Origin: JANQLU01 sp964434955
GTDB taxonomy: Bacteria; Planctomycetota; Planctomycetia; Pirellulales; Pirellulaceae
NCBI GenBank assembly: GCA_964434955.1
Contig: CAYSXI010000015.1
Span: 1-46,999, forward strand
DNA: 46,999 bases
Reading direction: 5' to 3'
In this document: piece by piece, positions 41,942-46,999 of the stretch
How positions within the stretch are numbered: position 1 is the stretch's first letter
Layout of the letters: the number at the start of each line of letters is the position of its first letter
The notes under the pieces: model-generated
Told to the model about the DNA's origin: nothing
Databases searched by the model: none
The model's input: the letters and a program-made list of their open reading frames with translations, nothing else
Program-made: the position numbers and the translations under genes

Positions 41942-43327
41942 ATGAAGTCCCTGAGTACCATCTTTGTTGCATTGATATGGACGGCGCTCGCGCCTGCTTT
42001 TTGCTTTTCGCAAATCGACTTCAATCGCGATATTCGCCCAATCCTGTCGAACAAGTGCTTTGCGTGTCACGGCCCTGACGACAAAACTCGAGAAGCCGGC
42101 TTACGACTCGACACGTTCGATGGCGCGACCGAAGACGCCATTGTGGTCGGCGATCCTGATGAAAGTGAGTTGATCGCCCGGGTGGAATCCGATGACGACG
42201 ACGAAGTCATGCCGCCGAAAAGCATGGGCAAACCTCTCTCGGCCAGGGAAAAGGAATTGCTGCGGAAGTGGATCCATTCGGGAGCCAAATACTCCAGACA
42301 TTGGTCGTATGTAGCTCCCAAGCGTCCGGCAACGCCAACGATTGAGGACGAGAAATTTCGTCGATGGAAAGTCAACGAAATTGACGCGTTCACCTTGGCG
42401 AAAATGGCGTCCAAGGGATTGAAGCCGGCAGAAGCTGCCAATCGATACACGATCATTCGACGGCTTTCGCTCGACTTGACCGGACTTCCTCCGAGCTTGG
42501 ATGAGGTCGACGCCTTTCTGCAGGACAAGTCCGACAACGCCTACGAAAAACTGGTGGATCGGTTAATGGCCAAGCCGGCATTTGGAGAACGCTGGGCAAG
42601 TGTCTGGCTGGATCTTGCTCGATACGCGGATTCCGCCGGCTATGCGGAGGACCGACGACGAACGATCTGGGCCTTTCGCGATTACGTGATTCGCTCCCTG
42701 AATGCGAATAAGCCCTTTGATCAATTTACGATTGAACAGATCGCGGGAGACATGCTCCCAAATCCAAAACCGGAACAACTGATCGCAACGGCATTTCATC
42801 GAAACACTCTGACCAATAGCGAAGGCGGCACCAGCGATGAAGAGTTTCGCAGCGCTGCGGTTGTGGACCGGGTCAACACAACGCTTGCCGTTTGGATGGG
42901 GACGACGATGGCTTGCGCTCAATGCCACAACCACAAGTACGATCCCATCAGTCAAAAAGAGTACTTCGAGTTTTACGCTTTTTTCAACAACACCGCCGAC
43001 AACGATCGCCCCAATGAAAGCCCACTGTTCGATGTTTATCGCGAAGATCAAATCGAAAAACGGCGCAAACTCGTCGCGGAACTCAACGATTTGAAACAGA
43101 TGGTCAACCGGTTTGATTCGGTTGACATGAAATGGATCGAATCGCAAATGAAAACGCTGAAAGATCCCAAGCCGATTCGGGGACGTTACATTCGTGTTGA
43201 ACTACCCGACCGAACGGGAATTCTCTCACTCGCGGAAGTCCAGGTATTTTCCGGCGGCAAGAATATTGCGACCCAGGGCGTCGCCAGCCAGTCAAGCACC
43301 GATTACGCAGGCCCAGTACGCGATTGA
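41942..43327 (+). CDS. PSCyt1/DUF1549 protein, 5' part of a frameshifted gene
   Basis: 461 codons with a signal peptide (about 1-23, ending CFSQ), a cytochrome-c-type heme motif CFACH (39-43) of the PSCyt1 domain and a DUF1549 domain (about 145-350: NEIDAFTLAKM, RYADSAGYAEDRR). The start of an F5/8C (discoidin)-like domain follows (GRYIRVELPDRTGILSLAEV, about 415-434). Reading then slips: it ends in VRD and TGA at 43325-43327. The rest of the domain and the DUF1553 part continue in another frame from about 43314. The whole should be one exported protein of about 960 residues, the usual partner of DUF1501. The gene appears inactivated or misread at this point. Confidence 0.88.
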   Translation: MKSLSTIFVALIWTALAPAFCFSQIDFNRDIRPILSNKCFACHGPDDKTREAGLRLDTFDGATEDAIVVGDPDESELIARVESDDDDEVMPPKSMGKPLSAREKELLRKWIHSGAKYSRHWSYVAPKRPATPTIEDEKFRRWKVNEIDAFTLAKMASKGLKPAEAANRYTIIRRLSLDLTGLPPSLDEVDAFLQDKSDNAYEKLVDRLMAKPAFGERWASVWLDLARYADSAGYAEDRRRTIWAFRDYVIRSLNANKPFDQFTIEQIAGDMLPNPKPEQLIATAFHRNTLTNSEGGTSDEEFRSAAVVDRVNTTLAVWMGTTMACAQCHNHKYDPISQKEYFEFYAFFNNTADNDRPNESPLFDVYREDQIEKRRKLVAELNDLKQMVNRFDSVDMKWIESQMKTLKDPKPIRGRYIRVELPDRTGILSLAEVQVFSGGKNIATQGVASQSSTDYAGPVRD

Positions 43328-44831
43328 CGGCAACACGAATGGTGTCTTCGAAAAGAAATCGACGACACATACAAAAAACGAAAAGAATCCTTGGTGGCAA
43401 GTCGATTTAAACACCGTCCATGACATCGATTCAATTACCCTTTGGAACCGGCAGGGCAGGGGACTACCCGAACGACTCAATGGCGCGAGAATCACCATTT
43501 TGGATGGGAAGGGAAAACCGGTTTGGACACGAGACTTCCCCAAAGCAACTGCCAAGGAACGCCAAATTGATGTCGCCGAAATCCCGTCGAACATTCTGCG
43601 AATTGCAAATATCGAAGCCGCCCAACGAAACGCCAAACAGATTGAAACACTGCAGAAGTACTTTTGGAAACGAACCAAGACCTATTCAGATTTGCAGGCG
43701 CTCCTCTTAAAGAAACAAAACCTCCTGGCTGGAATCAAACGAATTACGACGGTTCCAATCATGTCAGAAATGGCCAAACCGCGAACCACCAAGATTCAGA
43801 TTCGGGGGAACTACCTGGACACGGGTGAAACGGTTTCGGCCGGCACGCCAGCGATTTTTCCTGAGCTCCGGAAGGGTGCGGACCGCAGTCGCCTTGAATT
43901 GGCGAAATGGTTGGTTAGTCGGCAGAACCCGCTCACGTCGCGAGTGGTCGTCAATCGATTTTGGGAAAAACTTTTTGGAACCGGAATCGTGCTAACCAGC
44001 GAGGAGTTCGGAAATCAGGGTGATCTTCCCAGCCACCCCGAACTGTTGGACTATCTCGCGGTCGAGTTTATTGACAGCGGGTGGGACCAGAAAGCATTAA
44101 TCAAGAAAATCGTGATGTCGGCCACCTACCGACAATCGTCATCCGTCTCCGAGTCAAAACGTAAACTCGACCCCGCCAACCGTTACTTGGCTCGTGGCCC
44201 GCGACTTCGCTTGACCGCCGAGATGGTTCGTGATCAGGCATTGTTTGCCGGCGGTTTGCTAAGCTCAAAAATGTACGGGCCTCCCGTACAACCGCCGCAA
44301 CCCAAATTCGGCTTGAAGGCCGCTTTCTCGGGCAGCGTCGATTGGAACGATAGCCGCGGAGAAGACCGTTATCGTCGCGCGGTTTATACCGAGTGGAGGC
44401 GAAGCGCTCCTTACCCGTCGATGTCGACCTTTGACAAATCGAATCTGGAAGTTTGCGAAATCAAGCGTGCCAGCACCAACACGCCGCTCCAGGCATTGGT
44501 GACATTAAACGATCCGGTTTATGTCGAAGCGGCCCAAGCGTTAGCAAGACGGGTTGCCGTAAATCCGAAAGACCGATCCCCGGAGAAGGTGGCCGCGCAC
44601 GCGTTTCGACTTTGCTTGATTCGCCCGCCCTCGAAACCGGAGCTTTCCCGAATTGTAAAACTCTATGCGGCGGCCAAGGCGCATTTTTCCGAACGCCCTG
44701 ATGAAGCCAGGATGTTGGGCAATGATCCATTGAATCCGAGTCCCGCGGATACCAACTTTGTTGAACTAGCAGCTTGGACGACGGTTGCCAATGTTCTTTT
44801 GAACCTTGATGAGGTTTTTCAAAAGCCATGA
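43314..44831 (+). CDS. DUF1553 (PSD1) protein, 3' part of the same frameshifted gene
   Basis: This frame resumes inside the discoidin-like domain (QYAIDGNTNG, then NPWWQVDLNTVHDIDSITLW). It continues through the DUF1553/PSD1 domain (SRVVVNRFWEKLFGTGIV, SHPELLDYLAVEF, KKIVMSATYRQSS) to the normal C terminus (LDEVFQKP). It has no start of its own; an upstream GTG in this frame (43194) precedes residues that do not fit the fold. The stop overlaps the DUF1501 start as ATGA (44828-44831), so the original gene was translationally coupled to it. If the shift is real, the DUF1553 part is not made as an intact protein. Confidence 0.85.
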   Translation, partial: QYAIDGNTNGVFEKKSTTHTKNEKNPWWQVDLNTVHDIDSITLWNRQGRGLPERLNGARITILDGKGKPVWTRDFPKATAKERQIDVAEIPSNILRIANIEAAQRNAKQIETLQKYFWKRTKTYSDLQALLLKKQNLLAGIKRITTVPIMSEMAKPRTTKIQIRGNYLDTGETVSAGTPAIFPELRKGADRSRLELAKWLVSRQNPLTSRVVVNRFWEKLFGTGIVLTSEEFGNQGDLPSHPELLDYLAVEFIDSGWDQKALIKKIVMSATYRQSSSVSESKRKLDPANRYLARGPRLRLTAEMVRDQALFAGGLLSSKMYGPPVQPPQPKFGLKAAFSGSVDWNDSRGEDRYRRAVYTEWRRSAPYPSMSTFDKSNLEVCEIKRASTNTPLQALVTLNDPVYVEAAQALARRVAVNPKDRSPEKVAAHAFRLCLIRPPSKPELSRIVKLYAAAKAHFSERPDEARMLGNDPLNPSPADTNFVELAAWTTVANVLLNLDEVFQKP

Positions 44832-46285
44832 ACCAGTACATGAACCTGATGCAGCATAAGACTCGGCGGCACTTCTTTAAGAACTGTTCGCTTGGCCTCG
44901 GCTCGATGTATTTGGCAAGCCAGGGACTGGGCTCTGCGCGCGGTGAAACATCGGAGCAGGATGTCGTGAATCCGTTGGCGGCGAAACCAGCCCAGATCGC
45001 GGCCAAAGCGGATGCCGTGATTTACATTCACTTGGCGGGATCTCCGCCAACATTGGATTTATTCGACTACAAACCCGAACTCGTGAAACGAACCGGTCAG
45101 GAATGCCCGCAAGAGTTTTTGAAAGGTCGACGTTTTGCATTTACTTCCGGTGTACCCAAACTGCTTGGGACGCCGAGAAAATTTGAGAAGGTTGGTAAGT
45201 CGGGTATGTGGATGTCGGATGCGTTGCCAAATCTGCGCCACGTTGCGGATGACTTGTGTGTTGTCCGTTCGATGTACACCGACCAGTTCAACCACGCGCC
45301 GGCGCAACTGCTGTTGTTGACGGGATCACCGAGGCAAGGTCGCCCGAGCTTTGGCTCGTGGGTCACCTACGGCCTGGGAAGCGAGAATGAGGACCTGCCA
45401 GGATTCGTTGTATTGAATTCGGGTGGAACGCAACCGAGTGCCGGAAAGAACGCTTGGGGCAACGGCTTTTTGCCCTCGGTGTTCCAAGGGGTCCAATGCC
45501 GATCCAAGGGCGACCCGGTCTTGTATGTGAGCAACCCCAAGGGAATGTCGCGCGATCTTCGGCGAAAAACGCTGGACGCGATCAATGAGCTGAACGCGAT
45601 GCAGGCCAAAGAACTGGGCAGTCCTGAAACCTTGACGCGGATTGCGCAGTACGAGCTTGCTTACCGAATGCAGGCGTCCGTACCCGAGGTCATGGATATC
45701 TCTCGGGAAGACAAAAAGACAATCGCTGCCTACGGGGCAAAACCTGGAGCGGCCAGTTTTGCAAATAACTGTTTGCTCGCCCGACGGCTCGTCGAGAAAG
45801 GAGTTCGCTTTGTGCAGCTCTTTGATTGGGGTTGGGATTTCCACGGCACCGCCGACGATACCGAAATTGAAGCTGGACTCACCAAAAAGTGCGTTTCAAT
45901 GGACAAGCCGGTGACGGCCATGATCCAGGATCTCAAACGCCGTGGAATGTTGGACCGAACGCTGGTCATTTGGGGTGGCGAGTTCGGCCGAACGCCCTTC
46001 CGCGAAGGCCGCACGTCCAAGAGCAAGCGACTTGGCCGCGATCATTTCCCCGATTGTTACACGATGTTCATGGCGGGTGGCGGTGTTAAAGGCGGCTACG
46101 TCCATGGCGCAACCGACGAGCTCGGATTTTCGGTCGCGGAAAAAGGTGTGCACGTTCACGATTATCAGGCGACGGTCTTGCAACTGCTGGGTTTGGAGCA
46201 CACCAAAACCACTTATCGATTCCAAGGTCGCGACTATCGTTTGACGGACGTTCACGGGCACGTTGTCAAAGACATCATTGCTTGA
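44828..46285 (+). CDS. DUF1501 protein, Tat-exported
   Basis: A 485-residue protein. Its twin-arginine signal is KTRRHFFKNCSLGLGS (11-26), though the run before the hydrophobic core is less perfect than usual. The body is the sulfatase-like DUF1501 fold with LFDWGWDFHGTADD and WGGEFGRTPF, and ends with YRFQGRDYRLTDVHGH. In planctomycetes it is nearly always coupled to a PSCyt/DUF1549/DUF1553 gene, as here (4-bp overlap). Both proteins are expected outside the cytoplasm; no activity is established. The gene itself is intact even though its partner is frameshifted. Confidence 0.93.
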   Translation: MNQYMNLMQHKTRRHFFKNCSLGLGSMYLASQGLGSARGETSEQDVVNPLAAKPAQIAAKADAVIYIHLAGSPPTLDLFDYKPELVKRTGQECPQEFLKGRRFAFTSGVPKLLGTPRKFEKVGKSGMWMSDALPNLRHVADDLCVVRSMYTDQFNHAPAQLLLLTGSPRQGRPSFGSWVTYGLGSENEDLPGFVVLNSGGTQPSAGKNAWGNGFLPSVFQGVQCRSKGDPVLYVSNPKGMSRDLRRKTLDAINELNAMQAKELGSPETLTRIAQYELAYRMQASVPEVMDISREDKKTIAAYGAKPGAASFANNCLLARRLVEKGVRFVQLFDWGWDFHGTADDTEIEAGLTKKCVSMDKPVTAMIQDLKRRGMLDRTLVIWGGEFGRTPFREGRTSKSKRLGRDHFPDCYTMFMAGGGVKGGYVHGATDELGFSVAEKGVHVHDYQATVLQLLGLEHTKTTYRFQGRDYRLTDVHGHVVKDIIA

Positions 46286-46292
46286 GTTCCAA

Positions 46293-46757
46293 ATGGTTTC
46301 TTCCGGACCAAAAGAGCGGCAAAAGCAGTTTCAACTTTCCAGCTTGTTGACCTGGGTGATCATTGCTGCATTCATCCTGGTCCTCTTGGGAAGTTACGGT
46401 TCGCGGCATTATGCCAAGTGGAAGTTCACCCAATTGCCGGACAATGACGATGCGCTGGTCGAATGGCTTGAGGGCGAAAAGCGTCAAGAGAACGTTCTGG
46501 TCAAACGAGAAGGCGATGGAATTCTCAAGATCCATATGGATCGAGCTCACCTTTTGGATACTCGAAAGCTCAAGGCCGGAAATGTACCGACACCCGACTG
46601 GGACCAACTGGGGTACGAAGGGGCTCAGTTTCAAGGTGGTGGATATCAATCCGGATTTGCGATGTTTGGATGGAGTGGAATTATCCTGGCCGCTGTCGTC
46701 TGTTTCAGCTTGATTTTTGCCTTGAACTGGTTTCAACAGACCAAGTCAATGAAGTGA
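46293..46757 (+). CDS. Small two-helix membrane protein of unknown function
   Basis: About 154 residues from the ATG at 46293, eight bases after the DUF1501 stop; an in-frame TTG at 46263 would overlap that gene. A first membrane helix (about 19-38, LLTWVIIAAFILVLLGSYGS) and a second near the C terminus (about 129-147, SGIILAAVVCFSLIFALNWF) flank a soluble middle of about 90 residues. The middle is rich in Glu/Lys and shows no catalytic motif. No family is recognised. Close spacing suggests cotranscription with the PSCyt/DUF1501 genes. Confidence 0.7.
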   Translation: MVSSGPKERQKQFQLSSLLTWVIIAAFILVLLGSYGSRHYAKWKFTQLPDNDDALVEWLEGEKRQENVLVKREGDGILKIHMDRAHLLDTRKLKAGNVPTPDWDQLGYEGAQFQGGGYQSGFAMFGWSGIILAAVVCFSLIFALNWFQQTKSMK

Positions 46758-46945
46758 AATCGCGAGCTCAATCAGGACTTAATCAAACTTTAACAATCTC
46801 GTTTTCCTTGATTACGTCGGCTTAATATTCCCGGATTGGTGCATCGAAACCGAGCAACGACTTCGCGGCCATTGCGGACCAAAAACGAATTTTTAGAATC
46901 TGGGTTTTGGTAATCTCGTGAAAATCTAACTCGAATCACAAACTC

Positions 46946-46999
46946 ATGAAAAAATTCATCATCGCGGTAATCTTGGGACTTTTCCTGGTTGGGTACATG
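46946..46999 (+). CDS. Start of an exported protein, cut by the right window edge
   Basis: Only 18 codons are present: MKKFIIAVILGLFLVGYM. Two lysines and a strongly hydrophobic core look like the start of a signal peptide or a membrane helix. Nothing more can be said of the product. The 188-bp gap upstream (46758-46945) holds no gene. Confidence 0.5.
   Translation, partial: MKKFIIAVILGLFLVGYM

Noticed and set aside
1..46999. Search for CRISPR arrays, IS elements, integrases, toxin-antitoxin pairs and rRNA genes
   Set aside because: No regularly spaced repeats, transposase motifs or rRNA segments were recognised on either strand.

Overview
The window looks like a chromosomal segment of a planctomycete, most likely a member of the Pirellulaceae (Rhodopirellula-like). 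The call rests on families largely confined to that phylum. These are a DUF1592-type heme protein paired with a DUF1552 protein, a PSCyt1/DUF1549/DUF1553 protein paired with a DUF1501 protein, an ECF sigma factor translationally coupled to a zinc-finger Ser/Thr kinase, PEP-CTERM surface proteins, and Tat-exported Gfo/Idh/MocA oxidoreductases. No phage, integrase, transposase, CRISPR array or rRNA was seen.

Layout. Positions 1-6.8 kb are a minus-strand polysaccharide locus: a Wzx-type flippase, a sulfotransferase, RmlB, RmlA, an RmlD-like reductase, a GT2 glycosyltransferase, and a second sulfotransferase of another subfamily that starts at GTG and runs off the left edge. Together they should make a dTDP-6-deoxyhexose, transfer it, export the glycan and sulfate it. 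No rmlC is in view. From 6.9 to 15.7 kb come two anchored proteins of unknown function, an M28 peptidase with a lysine-rich tail, and a DUF1592/DUF1552 operon. At 16.0-18.7 kb an ECF sigma factor overlaps a gene whose product joins an anti-sigma-type zinc finger, a Ser/Thr kinase, one membrane helix and a DUF4097-like repeat domain.

The stretch 18.8-23.2 kb is different: AT-richer by eye, gene-poor, and punctuated by strong hairpins. It holds a small membrane protein, a decayed PEP-CTERM tail on the minus strand, an intact PEP-CTERM gene, a secreted helical protein and a tRNA-Leu(CAG). Two near-identical hairpin repeats bracket the PEP-CTERM genes, and both end in the ten bases that also form the 3' end of that tRNA gene.

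From 23.3 to 31.7 kb lie an SGNH hydrolase, a HEAT-repeat protein behind a Gfo/Idh/MocA oxidoreductase, a second PEP-CTERM protein, a zinc-ribbon membrane protein, and a methyltransferase-GT2-methyltransferase operon. From 32.0 to 41.8 kb are CCA-adding enzyme, a PQQ-like beta-propeller protein with an oxidoreductase, FloA flotillin with a Pro/Gln-rich partner, a beta-hydroxyacid dehydrogenase, SufS and a stand-alone condensation-type enzyme. The right end (41.9-47.0 kb) carries the PSCyt1/DUF1549/DUF1553 gene, split by a frameshift, then DUF1501, a small two-helix membrane protein and the first codons of another exported protein.

All functions are inferred from reading the sequence; no database search was possible. 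Nothing clearly amounts to a new defence or mobile system. The best leads are the hairpin/tRNA-end repeats, the PEP-CTERM remnant, the sigma/kinase/DUF4097 pair, and the two events that disturb the ends or frames of exported proteins.
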